DNA of 64,000 nucleotides from Pseudoalteromonas shioyasakiensis (GTDB lineage: Bacteria; Pseudomonadota; Gammaproteobacteria; Enterobacterales; Alteromonadaceae), in assembly GCF_019134595.1 (NCBI RefSeq), contig NZ_CP077771.1:1-64000 (forward strand), written 5' to 3'. The position numbers were made by a program, and so were the translations under genes. The notes beneath the pieces were generated by a model, which saw nothing but the letters and a program-made list of their open reading frames with translations, was not told the DNA's origin and did not search any database. How positions within the stretch are numbered: the stretch's first letter is position 1; every line of letters begins with the position of its first letter. Shown one piece after another: positions 55,483 through 64,000 of this stretch.

Positions 55483-56283
55483 ATGTTTTTAGACCCTAGT
55501 TGGCGTATTTTAACTGTAGGCGATGGTGATTTATCATTTTCACACTCTATTGCTCGTAATTTAAAACCAGCCAAGCTTGTTGCGTCTACTTATGATGATG
55601 CAAGCACCATAGAACAAAAATATGCCGATAATGCACTTGGCGCCTTGCAACAACTTAATATTGAAACACTCATTGAGTTTGATGTAACAAAGCCAGACTC
55701 GTGGCAGCGTTTAGATGGCGCTTGTTTTGATGTGGTTATTTTTCAATTTCCCCTTATACCAGCGTTTAAAGGCGAAGCTGCATTTAAAGCAAATACCCAA
55801 CAAGGTGGTATGAATGTTTTAAACCGTGCCTTGTTGCATCGCTATCTAGACTACGCAAGCCAATTTGCATTAGACAAAAACGGCCCAATGCTGTGTTACA
55901 TCACCTCTAAAGATGTAAAACCTTACCGCGAATGGAATATTGAAGGCAGCTTAAATCAGGGGCTAAACTGCCATTATTTAGGCCAAATGCCATTCGATAT
56001 TAATTTATTCCCAGGCTATAAAATTCGCAATGTTGACCGTGATAAACATGTAAAAGACACCAGTGGCACTACCTATGTATTTAGCGAAAAAACTGACAAT
56101 GGCATCACTGAAAAGCTGACTTTACCCGCTTATTTAGGTGATAAACACTGTGCATTATGTCGCGTTGGCCCTTATATGGCCCAAGAAGACGAAGACAAAC
56201 ATTTGTTAAGCAAAAAGCACAAACAAATGGAAAAATTTGAACAGGATTGGCAAGCATGGCTTGCACAAAACAACGAGGAGTAA
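55483..56283 (+). CDS. DUF2431 Rossmann methyltransferase-like protein with U1-type zinc-finger motif
   Basis: 266 aa. Residues 1-190 match DUF2431, the Rossmann-fold family of yeast Bmt5 (25S rRNA uridine N3-methyltransferase): ILTVGDGDLSFSHSIAR, FDVVIFQFPLIP. A C-terminal segment has Cys223-x2-Cys226-x13-His240-x5-His246, the spacing of U1/matrin-type C2H2 fingers that bind RNA in eukaryotes. An RNA-modifying role is inferred. Start ATG at 55483 is 4 bases after the previous stop; the next gene starts 2 bases after its stop, so it is in an operon. Confidence 0.75.
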   Translation: MFLDPSWRILTVGDGDLSFSHSIARNLKPAKLVASTYDDASTIEQKYADNALGALQQLNIETLIEFDVTKPDSWQRLDGACFDVVIFQFPLIPAFKGEAAFKANTQQGGMNVLNRALLHRYLDYASQFALDKNGPMLCYITSKDVKPYREWNIEGSLNQGLNCHYLGQMPFDINLFPGYKIRNVDRDKHVKDTSGTTYVFSEKTDNGITEKLTLPAYLGDKHCALCRVGPYMAQEDEDKHLLSKKHKQMEKFEQDWQAWLAQNNEE

Positions 56284-56285
56284 CC

Positions 56286-57272
56286 ATGAACTTTGTGATT
56301 GTAGGTACCAATTTTATCAGCGATACACTACTGAGTGCAGCCAAACAAATTGAACAATTCTCCTTGTATGGCGTTTGCTCTCGAGAGCAACAAACAGGCG
56401 AGTCTTTCCTTGCAAAGCACGACATGACAGACGCTAAAGTGTTTACCAATATTGAACAAGTATGCCAAGACCCATTAGTCGATGCCGTCTACATTGCGGC
56501 ACCAAATAGCTTACACAAAGACTACGCGGTGTTGTGTTTAAAAGCCGGTAAACATGTTTTAGGTGAAAAGCCTTCGGCTGCTAATAGCAAAGAACTTGAG
56601 GCCATCATTCAAGCAGCAAAAACGCATCAACGCTTATACATGGAAGCGATGATGACCACACATTTACCAAATTTTGCGCGCTTAAAAAATGCCCTCACTA
56701 AAATTGGCGTACCTCGCAAATATATTGGTCAATATAGTCAGTACTCATCACGTTACGATAAGTATAAAAATGGTGAGCGCCCAAATACCTTTTTACCGGA
56801 GTTTGCTAACGGCGCATTAGTCGATTTAGGTATTTATCCGCTGTATATTTTACTCGCTTTATGGGGCGCGCCTCAGAGTGTGAAAGCCAGTGGTGTGTTA
56901 CTTGAAACCGGTGTTGATGGCGCCGGCGATGTATTATTAAATTATGCCGATAAACAAGCAGTAATAAGCTATTCTAAAATCTCGCAAGGCGATAATTTTA
57001 CTGAGATACAAGGTGAAAAAGGCCGTATTCGTATCGAAGCAGTCTCTTTATTAAAGCGTATGCAATATATTGGTAATGATGGCACGGTTGAAGAACTCTC
57101 TGAGCCATTTGATGAACACTTTATGCGCCATGAAGTAAGCCACTTTATTCAAGCAGCGAATGCAGGACAAATTGAGTCTTCAGTTAATACCCATACACTG
57201 TCAAAACAAGTTATGGCAGTACTTGATGAAGCACGAAGTCAGCTTGGTGTTGTGTATCCTGCAGACCAATAA
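56286..57272 (+). CDS. Gfo/Idh/MocA-family NAD(P) oxidoreductase
   Basis: 328 aa. Rossmann start FVIVGTNFISD is atypical: a Gly-rich GxGxxG is reduced to GTNF. The family motif GEKPSA (EKP) is present, and GALVDLGIYPLYIL is the usual His-poor variant of the GGGxLxDxGxH-type segment seen in dihydrodiol-dehydrogenase-like members. ATG at 56286 is preferred, as GAGGAG lies just before it. It follows the DUF2431 gene with a 2-base gap. Substrate unknown. Confidence 0.82.
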   Translation: MNFVIVGTNFISDTLLSAAKQIEQFSLYGVCSREQQTGESFLAKHDMTDAKVFTNIEQVCQDPLVDAVYIAAPNSLHKDYAVLCLKAGKHVLGEKPSAANSKELEAIIQAAKTHQRLYMEAMMTTHLPNFARLKNALTKIGVPRKYIGQYSQYSSRYDKYKNGERPNTFLPEFANGALVDLGIYPLYILLALWGAPQSVKASGVLLETGVDGAGDVLLNYADKQAVISYSKISQGDNFTEIQGEKGRIRIEAVSLLKRMQYIGNDGTVEELSEPFDEHFMRHEVSHFIQAANAGQIESSVNTHTLSKQVMAVLDEARSQLGVVYPADQ

Positions 57273-57283
57273 ATGTATTATTC

Positions 57284-57309
57284 AAGGGCAGTAGACACTG
57301 CCCTTGTCA
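57284..57309 (+). terminator. Terminator after the 55107-57272 operon
   Basis: Perfect 9-bp stem AAGGGCAGT/ACTGCCCTT with an AGAC loop, followed by GTCATTTTT. Confidence 0.85.
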
Positions 57310-57433
57310 TTTTTAGCCCCCTTCATTACAAGCTTAAATAACGACCTCTAATTAACTTACCCGTAATTTTTATTGAAATTAGATTTTTGTACTATGGTTA
57401 ATAATATTTACTTTCAATGAGAAGGGTAATATT

Positions 57434-59110
57434 TTGACTATTCGCTTTTTACTCAGAGCTGTTTTCGCAGCAACCATTACCCTTGCAGCAGGTTTACTCC
57501 TCATTATTCTATTTTTGCAATCAGGCCAAGATGAAAGTATGGAGTCGGCTCAACAGCGTTATGAACTAAGCCACCTTGCTAAATATTCAGCTGCAAATTC
57601 GATTCACCTAACCGAACTTGCTCGTCAACATGTTGTAACCTTAGATCCTCGCTATGAAGTTGAATACCATCAACTTGTGGACCAAATTCAAGGCAAAGCA
57701 GCTTGGCTTAATGGTGAAAAGAAAAGCTATGTTCAGCGTTTAAAGGCCTTTAATGTGGCTGCTGATGATTTAGCCCTCTTGCAAAAATCAAATGATTTAT
57801 CACTCAAATTAGTTGAAACAGAAGAAAAAGCATTTAGCTTAGTCAGTGATTTACTTGGCCGAGATACCAATAACTTAACCGTCAGCGAGCATAAAAGATG
57901 GGTACAAGCTATTACGCTTTTAACCAACGATGCGTACATGGCCGAAGTTGAAAAAATTCAGCAACCCGTAAAAGCATTTTTAAGTTCAATCGAGGAAAAA
58001 AGTGCTGCAGAAGTTAAAAGCAATCACGACCGTGTTGTTACTTTAAGTTTAATTAGCACAGCTTTAGTCCTGACTATTATTGCTACCTTGATATTGTGTT
58101 ACTGGCAATTAGAGAAAAAAGTGATTAAAGCAACCCATGCCTTAATTGATGAGGCTAAGCGTATCTCTGAAGGTGATTTATCTTGTTATATTGATCACAA
58201 AGCTGATGACGAAATAGGCAAGCTTGCGAGCAGCTTTAATATCATGGTTGATAAGCTGTCTCAGCTTCTTAAAGAAATACACAATCAATCAGAGCAAGCT
58301 CAAGTGGCGGCAAAAAGCTTAGATGAAATTTCACAACAAGCTAAATCCCTTAATGATATTCAAAGCCAAGCGATTGAGGTGATTTCAAGCTCTGTCTATG
58401 AAAACTCAACGGCCGTTAAAGAAGTATCTCAAAACTGTGCAGAAGCGGCAAGCAATGCCACCGCAGCTAATCAAAAAACCAAAGAAGGTCTACAGGTTGT
58501 GCAACAAGGTGTAAGCTCGGTTGAATCAGTGGCCGATACACTCACCAAATCACTAACAGACCTTAACCAATTGGAGGCCTCTGTAAATGAAGTCACGGTT
58601 ATTTTAAGTGTTATCAGTAATATTGCCGAACAAACTAATTTATTGGCACTCAATGCCGCAATCGAAGCTGCAAGAGCGGGTGAGCAAGGCCGAGGGTTTG
58701 CCGTTGTTGCTGATGAGGTAAGAACTTTGGCTAGCCGTACGCAAAGTTCCACCCTTGAGATCCAAGATAAAATTGACTCATTACAATCGGCAACCAATGC
58801 TGTGACACAAAGGATACGATCAAGCGATAATCAAATTAAAGAAGCGGTGATAAATTCTGAAAAAGTGGGCCATATGCTCGATGAAATTAGCGTGCAAGCA
58901 AAAGCTATTTCTGATGCCAATATGACCATAGCTTCTGCATCTGAGCAACAATCTCAAGTGACCGAAGAAATCGCCCAGCGCTTAAACGAAGTACAAGACA
59001 CCAGTCGAAAATCGCAGCAACAAACACAAAGCATTTCGGACTCATCGAGTAAGCTGGCTAACTTGGCAAACAACTTAAACGGGCAAATTAATCGCTTTAA
59101 ATTAAGCTAG
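57434..59110 (+). CDS. Methyl-accepting chemotaxis protein
   Basis: 558 aa. Helix 1 (about 8-28), a ~170-residue helical periplasmic domain, helix 2 (about 205-223), HAMP (about 225-278; [19 protein letters not shown]) and a signalling hairpin with [21 protein letters not shown]. Start is TTG at 57434 after the strong site GAGAAGGG; no ATG fits. Ligand unknown. Stand-alone gene with its own promoter after the preceding terminator. Confidence 0.9.
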   Translation: MTIRFLLRAVFAATITLAAGLLLIILFLQSGQDESMESAQQRYELSHLAKYSAANSIHLTELARQHVVTLDPRYEVEYHQLVDQIQGKAAWLNGEKKSYVQRLKAFNVAADDLALLQKSNDLSLKLVETEEKAFSLVSDLLGRDTNNLTVSEHKRWVQAITLLTNDAYMAEVEKIQQPVKAFLSSIEEKSAAEVKSNHDRVVTLSLISTALVLTIIATLILCYWQLEKKVIKATHALIDEAKRISEGDLSCYIDHKADDEIGKLASSFNIMVDKLSQLLKEIHNQSEQAQVAAKSLDEISQQAKSLNDIQSQAIEVISSSVYENSTAVKEVSQNCAEAASNATAANQKTKEGLQVVQQGVSSVESVADTLTKSLTDLNQLEASVNEVTVILSVISNIAEQTNLLALNAAIEAARAGEQGRGFAVVADEVRTLASRTQSSTLEIQDKIDSLQSATNAVTQRIRSSDNQIKEAVINSEKVGHMLDEISVQAKAISDANMTIASASEQQSQVTEEIAQRLNEVQDTSRKSQQQTQSISDSSSKLANLANNLNGQINRFKLS

Positions 59111-59133
59111 TCGCTGAGTAAACCAGCGACTAG
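59107..59133. terminator. Hairpin between convergent chemoreceptor and TonB receptor genes
   Basis: Perfect 10-bp stem CTAGTCGCTG/CAGCGACTAG with a 7-base loop, overlapping the chemoreceptor stop codon. No T-run, so termination is uncertain. Confidence 0.55.
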
Positions 59134-59141
59134 CGATTAGT

Positions 59142-61196
59142 TTAAAATCGGTAAGTAACAGATGCACCGATAGTTTGCGGGTTAACCACAGCCACATAGC
59201 CTTGTGGGTAACGACCACTAACAGGTTCCTGTGAGGTATATGCTTCTTCATCTAAGGCATTGTTAATGAAAGCACTTATCAACCATTGTTCAGTATCATA
59301 GGTCATCGATAAACGCGTAATGGTGTAATCACCCGCAACGCGTTCTTCTGTGTTTGTTAAGTCGCCATAAAACTCATCAACATAATTGGCACTTAAATTC
59401 ACTTTTAGACTATCGGTAAACCAATGCGACAGACCTAAACTTGCCGTTAACTCTGGTGCAGAGTTTAAGTCATTCCCGACGGCATCAGGAAAGGCTGATG
59501 ATTCATCAATTTTAGTTTTCAATAAACCAAAGCCGCCATGTAACTGCCACTGATCGCCCAGCATGCTGTAAGCTTCAACTTCTAAACCATAGCTATGAGC
59601 ATCTTCAATATTAGTGATTTTACGCTCAGAGCTTAGCGCTTGATAACCGTTAAAGTTATTGTAAAACACATTAGCACTTATATTTATGTCGCCATTATTG
59701 ATTACGCTGCGCGAACCTACTTCATAGGTATTAACGGTTTCTTCGTCGTAGTAGTAATAATCTTCAGCGGTAAAATCGAGTGCGCCACCACCCGCGTTGT
59801 AGCCACGACGTGCACTGGCAAATAACGTTGTTTCGCCGCTAATATCATATTGAATCGCGAGCTTTGGTAAACGTATTGTGTGTGAATTATCAAGTTGCTC
59901 AACGAGCATATCACCACGAAATGCCATATTGAAATTACGTAATTGTTCTTCACGCTCAATACGCAGACCCGCTGTTAATGTTAATTCGCGGCTTAAGTTA
60001 AAGCTGGTTTCACCATAAACTGCGGTCGATTTACTGCTATCGTCGCCGTAATAGTTGGTTGCTCCCACACTTTCAAAGTCTTGGTCACGATCAAAGTAAG
60101 CAAGACCAATGAAGCCTGAGTAAAAATCGTTGCTTAAACCAAAGTTCAGTTTGGTATCTACAGTGATATTGCTCTCATCCATTGATACGTCAGATTCTGC
60201 GCTTTCAAGTGGCTCGTATGCTTCAAAGCCCCATTTGTAATCCATGTAAGCAACTAAAACATCTAACGAAAAATCATCGTTAATTTTGTAATCAACATTC
60301 ACTTGCGTGGTGTCAGATTCAGTATCCATAATACGTTGATATAGCGGCTCATAATCAAATGGCTCATCCGCTAAAAAGTATTTACGACCCGAATTACCTT
60401 CTTCACTGTAAGTTGAATAAGTGAGCTGTACAGCAAGATCTTCGCTTGGTGTGTAAAGTAATTTAGCGCGCGTGCTGCTGGTATTTAACTTATTTAATTC
60501 ACGATCAGTGGGGTTTGTTTCGTATACCGGCGGATTTGAAAATGTTTCGCCATCAACGTACTGAGTTGATAAACGAAATGCTAATACATCTTCAACTAAC
60601 GCCCCTGATACCACTGCGGCAGTATCTAGGTAGCTATCTTGGTTGCGATAACCAACGCGCACTGCCCCTTCAAATTCTTGAGTAGGTGCTTTGGTTGTCA
60701 TGTAAACAGCACCCGCAATACTATTACGACCATTACTGGTTGATTGCGGCCCGCGGTAAACCTCAATTTGTTCTACATCCCACAGACCCGTATCACCGGT
60801 TAAATCGGCTACAAACGGTTGGCTTACACCATCGATTAAGGTTGAAACACGAGCCTTTGAGCCACCACTAAATGAGTTAAAACCCGTTGCACCACCATTT
60901 CCAGACACGCCTCGCATATCTGGTACCGAGCCCGTTAAAACAACGACGTTCGCCATTTCTGATAGCGCTTCAGATATCGACGCAAGTTGACCGTTTTCTA
61001 AAAGCGACTTATCAACAACCGCCACTGACGACATGGTCTCTTTAAGTGACTTTTCTGTTTTTTCACCTGTAACAACAATGGTATCCATGGATTTTCGACT
61101 GCTTTGGTCGTCGTCAGCCCATGCTGAGCCTTGCGTAACAAGTAATGATGCAAGCATAACTTTGGTGAGTGAATTAAGTTTAAATGCAGTAGCCAA
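59142..61196 (-). CDS. TonB-dependent outer-membrane receptor
   Basis: 684-aa receptor. Signal peptide ending GSAWAD, a TonB box region (MDTIVVTGEK), a plug domain (about 40-165; VYRGPQSTSNGRNSIAGAVY) and a 22-strand-type barrel ending in TYRF with the terminal Phe. It likely imports a ferric siderophore or other scarce nutrient. A membrane PepSY operon runs in the other direction from the shared upstream region, where a Fur-like sequence is seen, supporting an iron role. No N-terminal signalling domain, so no ECF sigma partner. Confidence 0.92.
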   Translation of the reverse strand: MATAFKLNSLTKVMLASLLVTQGSAWADDDQSSRKSMDTIVVTGEKTEKSLKETMSSVAVVDKSLLENGQLASISEALSEMANVVVLTGSVPDMRGVSGNGGATGFNSFSGGSKARVSTLIDGVSQPFVADLTGDTGLWDVEQIEVYRGPQSTSNGRNSIAGAVYMTTKAPTQEFEGAVRVGYRNQDSYLDTAAVVSGALVEDVLAFRLSTQYVDGETFSNPPVYETNPTDRELNKLNTSSTRAKLLYTPSEDLAVQLTYSTYSEEGNSGRKYFLADEPFDYEPLYQRIMDTESDTTQVNVDYKINDDFSLDVLVAYMDYKWGFEAYEPLESAESDVSMDESNITVDTKLNFGLSNDFYSGFIGLAYFDRDQDFESVGATNYYGDDSSKSTAVYGETSFNLSRELTLTAGLRIEREEQLRNFNMAFRGDMLVEQLDNSHTIRLPKLAIQYDISGETTLFASARRGYNAGGGALDFTAEDYYYYDEETVNTYEVGSRSVINNGDINISANVFYNNFNGYQALSSERKITNIEDAHSYGLEVEAYSMLGDQWQLHGGFGLLKTKIDESSAFPDAVGNDLNSAPELTASLGLSHWFTDSLKVNLSANYVDEFYGDLTNTEERVAGDYTITRLSMTYDTEQWLISAFINNALDEEAYTSQEPVSGRYPQGYVAVVNPQTIGASVTYRF

Positions 61197-61290
61197 TGTC
61201 CTTTCCCCGTAAGAGATTATTAGAATTAAACAAATTAAGTTTGATAAAAAAGCGCTAGGAAATTAACATAAGCTTAATGATATTGCAATT

Positions 61291-61309
61291 GAGTTTAGTT
61301 ATCATTTAC
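61291..61309. promoter_or_regulatory. Candidate Fur box in divergent iron-module promoter
   Basis: The minus-strand 19-mer GTAAATGATAACTAAACTC matches 12 of 19 bases of the E. coli Fur consensus. It lies 35 bases before the plus-strand gene and 95 before the receptor. AATGATA/TATCATT also form an outlying inverted repeat (61276-61306). Confidence 0.4.
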
Positions 61310-61343
61310 AATAAGATTTGACATCAGCTACAACTATAATCTT

Positions 61344-61598
61344 ATGATCATTTTCACCGTTACCCTGCTTGTCGTTTTCGCTGTCAGTATTTTCTACTGC
61401 ACCAGAAAGCAGCAGCGATATTTAAAAAAAACAATTAAAAAACAATGGCGATTACTTTCAATTGCGTTAACCGTTTGCGCATTCATTCTTGCCTTACAAC
61501 AGTTTTCAACCACGGCAGCCGTGTTCTTCATCATCTTTAGCATCATGCTTATGTTGATGCTGATCCCTTTTGTTAGCCTGCTGCAAAGAAAAGGATAA
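61344..61598 (+). CDS. Small membrane protein of the PepSY iron module
   Basis: 84 aa with an N-terminal membrane segment, a short basic stretch (RKQQRYLKKTIKKQWR) and two closely spaced further segments. Not assigned to a family; small membrane proteins of the DUF3325/DUF3649 sort often precede PepSY genes next to siderophore receptors. It ends 3 bases before the next gene, forming an operon. Confidence 0.65.
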   Translation: MIIFTVTLLVVFAVSIFYCTRKQQRYLKKTIKKQWRLLSIALTVCAFILALQQFSTTAAVFFIIFSIMLMLMLIPFVSLLQRKG

Positions 61599-61601
61599 TT
61601 C

Positions 61602-61892
61602 ATGACAAGCTCATCTAAACGCCAACCGACTTGGTTAGGAAAAACCCTAGCGGGTACATTTTTAGGGCTAGCACTCTCATTTATTTTCGTTGCTTTTTTT
61701 GCTTGGTATGGCCCAGGAGGCATTGATGCGCGCGATAAAGTGCAATTTAACATGTGGATGATCACGCCTGTTTGGCTAACCATTTTTAGTTTTAGTTATT
61801 TGTTTAATTCAGCAAAGCAAGCTTGGCTTGTGCTTGGCAGCTTAACTGTGCTGCTTTATGGCGTATTTTTTATGCTAAGGAGTGCATCATGA
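61602..61892 (+). CDS. Small membrane protein preceding PepSY gene
   Basis: 96 aa with three membrane segments (LAGTFLGLALSFIFVAFFAW, MWMITPVWLTIFSFSYLF, AWLVLGSLTVLLYGVFFML). Family not recognised with confidence. Its TGA overlaps the ATG of the PepSY gene (ATGA, 61889-61892), showing translational coupling. Likely part of a membrane complex handling iron or electrons with the PepSY protein. Confidence 0.68.
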   Translation: MTSSSKRQPTWLGKTLAGTFLGLALSFIFVAFFAWYGPGGIDARDKVQFNMWMITPVWLTIFSFSYLFNSAKQAWLVLGSLTVLLYGVFFMLRSAS

Positions 61893-63460
61893 AAGTAAGA
61901 TCAGATATCCTTCGCACCTATCAAGGTGTACATACATGGACAGGCATCATTGCAGGTTTAGTGCTGTTTATTGGTTTTTATGCGGGCAGTTTGACCATGT
62001 TTAAACACGAAATACAGCAATGGGCCACCCCTATTAAAGCCCCTAAAATCACCAGTTCTGATTATGACTACCAAACACTGATAGATACGGCGATTAATGA
62101 AAGAGGCGAGCAACTTGCTAAAGGCTTTAACCTTGATTTACATACCCAAGATGCGCCTCTTTCGTGGTATATCAAAGGCAATGCCCGAGGCATGGAGCTT
62201 GATAAACAACTTAACTTCGCACACCTAAATGCTGATGGCACTTTAAACATCAGCGCACAAACCGAAAACGAACTTGCCGATTTAGTTGATTATTTACACC
62301 GTACAGCAGGCTTTATAGGCGAAATTGGTCATGATCAATCTGGTGTTTATATTCTTGGCATTGCCTGTGTTTTATACTTTTTAGCTTTGGTCTCTGGGGT
62401 GATTATTTTACTGCCAACATTAGTTAAAACCTTTTTTGCACTGCGTAAAGAAAAAGGGCCTAGTCGATTCTGGCTCGATAGCCATAACCTTGTTGGTATA
62501 GCTAGTTTACCGTTTCATTTAGTCATTGCTTTTACCGTAGTGGTGTTTGCATTTCATGACTTTATTTATGGTGGCTTAGCGCAATTTTATGATGGTAAGC
62601 CACTGTTTCAGCGTCCTACGCCTGCGGCGCAAAGTTTTCATATTGAAAACTTACCACGCATTGATGAACAAGTACTCGCAGCGAAAAAATATGCCCCCGG
62701 CTATGAGCCAATCCATATTCGCTATAGTAATTTAAATTCAGCATCACCTTCTGCGGTGTTTATGATGAGTAACAATAATGCGGTAGTACGCGGCCCGGAT
62801 ACCGATTACTTATTTATGAACCCGTACACGCTAGAAGTGGTTAATTCAAGCTATCCGCAAGGCGAAGATGCAGTGTGGGGCAACATGGTTGCCAGTATTT
62901 TCTCACTCCATTTTGGCACCTATGGTGGAGATTGGGGTCGTTGGGGCTACTTTATTATGGGGTTACTAGGCGCCTTCTTATTCTATTCAGGTAACTTATT
63001 ATGGATAGATAAACGCTTCAAAAAAGCTCCTAATAAACGCAGTACCTTGTTTATGGCAAAGCTCACTATTGGTGTTTGTTTAGGGTCTATGATAGCCGTT
63101 GCCTTCACACTCGTTGCTGCCAAATGGCTACCGACATTTGTTAGCAACACAAACTACGCCACCTTATACAGTTATTACGCCGCTTTTTTTGCTTTTGTGA
63201 TATATAGCTTCTTAAAACCTGTAAAAAAGGTGACCATTGTTGGCTTTTACATGCTAGCAAGCCTATGTGCGTTAATGGTATTATCTACACTTGTAAAACT
63301 TGCCTCAAGTGACGTTAACACTCTCTTTTATTCTAGTTATATGGTTGATATTGTCGCTGCTATATTTGCTGCTATTTTCTTTAAAATGGCCAAACGCCAG
63401 CAACAAAAACAGACCACGCAAAACATCATGCCAGCCTTTGAACAAGCAAGTCGAGCTTAA
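61889..63460 (+). CDS. PepSY-associated membrane protein, probable siderophore reductase
   Basis: 523 aa. A PepSY_TM protein: first membrane segment in HTWTGIIAGLVLFIGFYAGSL, with paired His later in the membrane parts (DSHNLVGIASLPFHLVIAF and FSLHFGTYGGDWGRW) that could hold haem. Related FoxB-like proteins are thought to reduce ferric siderophores at the inner membrane. Four further hydrophobic segments at the C-terminal end. ATG at 61889 overlaps the previous stop. The divergent TonB receptor completes the module. Confidence 0.85.
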   Translation: MKVRSDILRTYQGVHTWTGIIAGLVLFIGFYAGSLTMFKHEIQQWATPIKAPKITSSDYDYQTLIDTAINERGEQLAKGFNLDLHTQDAPLSWYIKGNARGMELDKQLNFAHLNADGTLNISAQTENELADLVDYLHRTAGFIGEIGHDQSGVYILGIACVLYFLALVSGVIILLPTLVKTFFALRKEKGPSRFWLDSHNLVGIASLPFHLVIAFTVVVFAFHDFIYGGLAQFYDGKPLFQRPTPAAQSFHIENLPRIDEQVLAAKKYAPGYEPIHIRYSNLNSASPSAVFMMSNNNAVVRGPDTDYLFMNPYTLEVVNSSYPQGEDAVWGNMVASIFSLHFGTYGGDWGRWGYFIMGLLGAFLFYSGNLLWIDKRFKKAPNKRSTLFMAKLTIGVCLGSMIAVAFTLVAAKWLPTFVSNTNYATLYSYYAAFFAFVIYSFLKPVKKVTIVGFYMLASLCALMVLSTLVKLASSDVNTLFYSSYMVDIVAAIFAAIFFKMAKRQQQKQTTQNIMPAFEQASRA

Positions 63461-63470
63461 GCATTCTGAG

Positions 63471-63500
63471 TATGGGTATCAAAGCAATTTGATACCCATA
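63471..63500 (+). terminator. Terminator after the PepSY operon
   Basis: Perfect 13-bp stem TATGGGTATCAAA/TTTGATACCCATA with a GCAA loop, followed by ATTTTGCTTT, 10 bases past the stop. Confidence 0.88.
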
Positions 63501-63610
63501 ATTTTGCTTTATCGAAAATCTGTGTCCGTTTAACGAAAAACATTTCTTCTCCAATAAAACATCAGTAGAATCGCCGCAAACTTGAGCTATTAACTTTCAT
63601 AAGGACAGTG

Positions 63611-64000
63611 ATGCAGCGCACCATTCCACCGTTTTTTATTGCTGTTATTTGCGTGCTTCTCGCAATGGTTACCATTCAATCTGGAGCCTCTGTTGCAAAG
63701 CAATTATTCCCTTTAATTGGCCCTGAAGGCACCACAGCACTTCGCTTAGGTTTTTCAGCTGCTATTTTGTGTCTTGTGTTTAAACCTTGGCGCGCATTTC
63801 CACCTATTGGACAACGTATGCCAATCATCGTTTATGGCTTGAGTTTAGGTGGCATGAATATTCTGTTTTATTACGCGATTGAACGTATTCCTTTAGGGAT
63901 AGGTGTAGCACTAGAGTTTACTGGCCCCCTTGCGGTTGCACTTCTTTCATCACGTAAAAAACGCGACCTATTTTGGGTAGCCTGCGCCATTGCTGGCATT
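63611..64000 (+). CDS. EamA-family exporter, RhtA-like, 3' end outside window
   Basis: 130 codons are visible with no stop before the window edge. ATG at 63611 follows AAGGACAGTG. The translation begins MQRTIPPFFIAVICVLLAMV and includes QSGASVAKQLFPLIGPEGTTALRL, read in two pieces, and ERIPLGIGVALEFTGPLAVAL. These match the first half of RhtA, an inner-membrane threonine/homoserine exporter of the DMT superfamily. Four membrane segments fit. Substrate cannot be confirmed from half a protein. Confidence 0.82.
   Translation, partial: MQRTIPPFFIAVICVLLAMVTIQSGASVAKQLFPLIGPEGTTALRLGFSAAILCLVFKPWRAFPPIGQRMPIIVYGLSLGGMNILFYYAIERIPLGIGVALEFTGPLAVALLSSRKKRDLFWVACAIAGI

Noticed and set aside
1..64000. 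Mobile element, prophage, CRISPR or defence island
   Set aside because: No transposase, integrase, spaced direct repeats, tRNA-associated att sites or known defence proteins are visible anywhere in the window.

Overview
The window is a gene-dense stretch of a low-GC (roughly 40%) marine gammaproteobacterial chromosome. TonB-dependent receptors, four chemoreceptors, c-di-GMP enzymes, orphan periplasmic binding proteins and AraC-type regulators set among housekeeping genes suggest Alteromonadales, most likely Pseudoalteromonas; this is inferred from recalled protein resemblance. I see no rRNA, tRNA, CRISPR array, insertion sequence, prophage or integrase.

Layout. 1-2058: TonB-dependent receptor broken by clustered indels. 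2206-3249: orphan periplasmic binding protein. 3262-7999 (minus): a three-gene unit predicted to make and recycle the compatible solute glucosylglycerate: a glycerate kinase fused to a sugar-phosphoglycerate phosphatase, a GpgS-like glucosyltransferase and a GH13 glycoside phosphorylase. 8138-10015: upp-uraA uracil salvage. 10208-12944: orphan binding protein and a phosphotransferase-oxidoreductase pair. 13090-17484: fadE with a FadR-like operator, a phospholipase D lipoprotein and bfd. 17825-21269: two uncharacterised small proteins and a lipoprotein with six CHRD domains. 21323-34526: signalling block with two chemoreceptors, a propeller-PAS-GGDEF-EAL protein split by a frameshift, a hybrid histidine kinase, an isochorismatase-like hydrolase and a cation diffusion facilitator.

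34756-37795: AraC regulator divergent from an Mpo1-like, class II aldolase and BASS-transporter operon. 38064-46875: diguanylate cyclase, SPFH/NfeD pair, patatin, a large secreted repeat protein, a chemoreceptor, a binding protein and a DM13 protein. 46976-49281: ahpC-ahpF peroxide defence. 49490-54533: AraC-centred lipid or aromatic acid metabolism cluster (cupin, epimerase, atypical SDR, acyl-CoA ligase). 54633-57272: small membrane proteins, a DUF2431 methyltransferase-like protein with a U1-type zinc-finger motif, and an oxidoreductase. 57434-59110: fourth chemoreceptor. 59142-63460: iron-uptake-like module of a TonB receptor divergent from two small membrane proteins and a PepSY protein. 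63611 to the end: start of an EamA/RhtA-like exporter.

The most interesting items are the glucosylglycerate unit with its kinase-phosphatase fusion, the DUF2431-zinc-finger protein, the SDR without a catalytic Tyr/Lys, the six-CHRD lipoprotein, and the two disrupted genes whose reading frames can be traced across the lesions.
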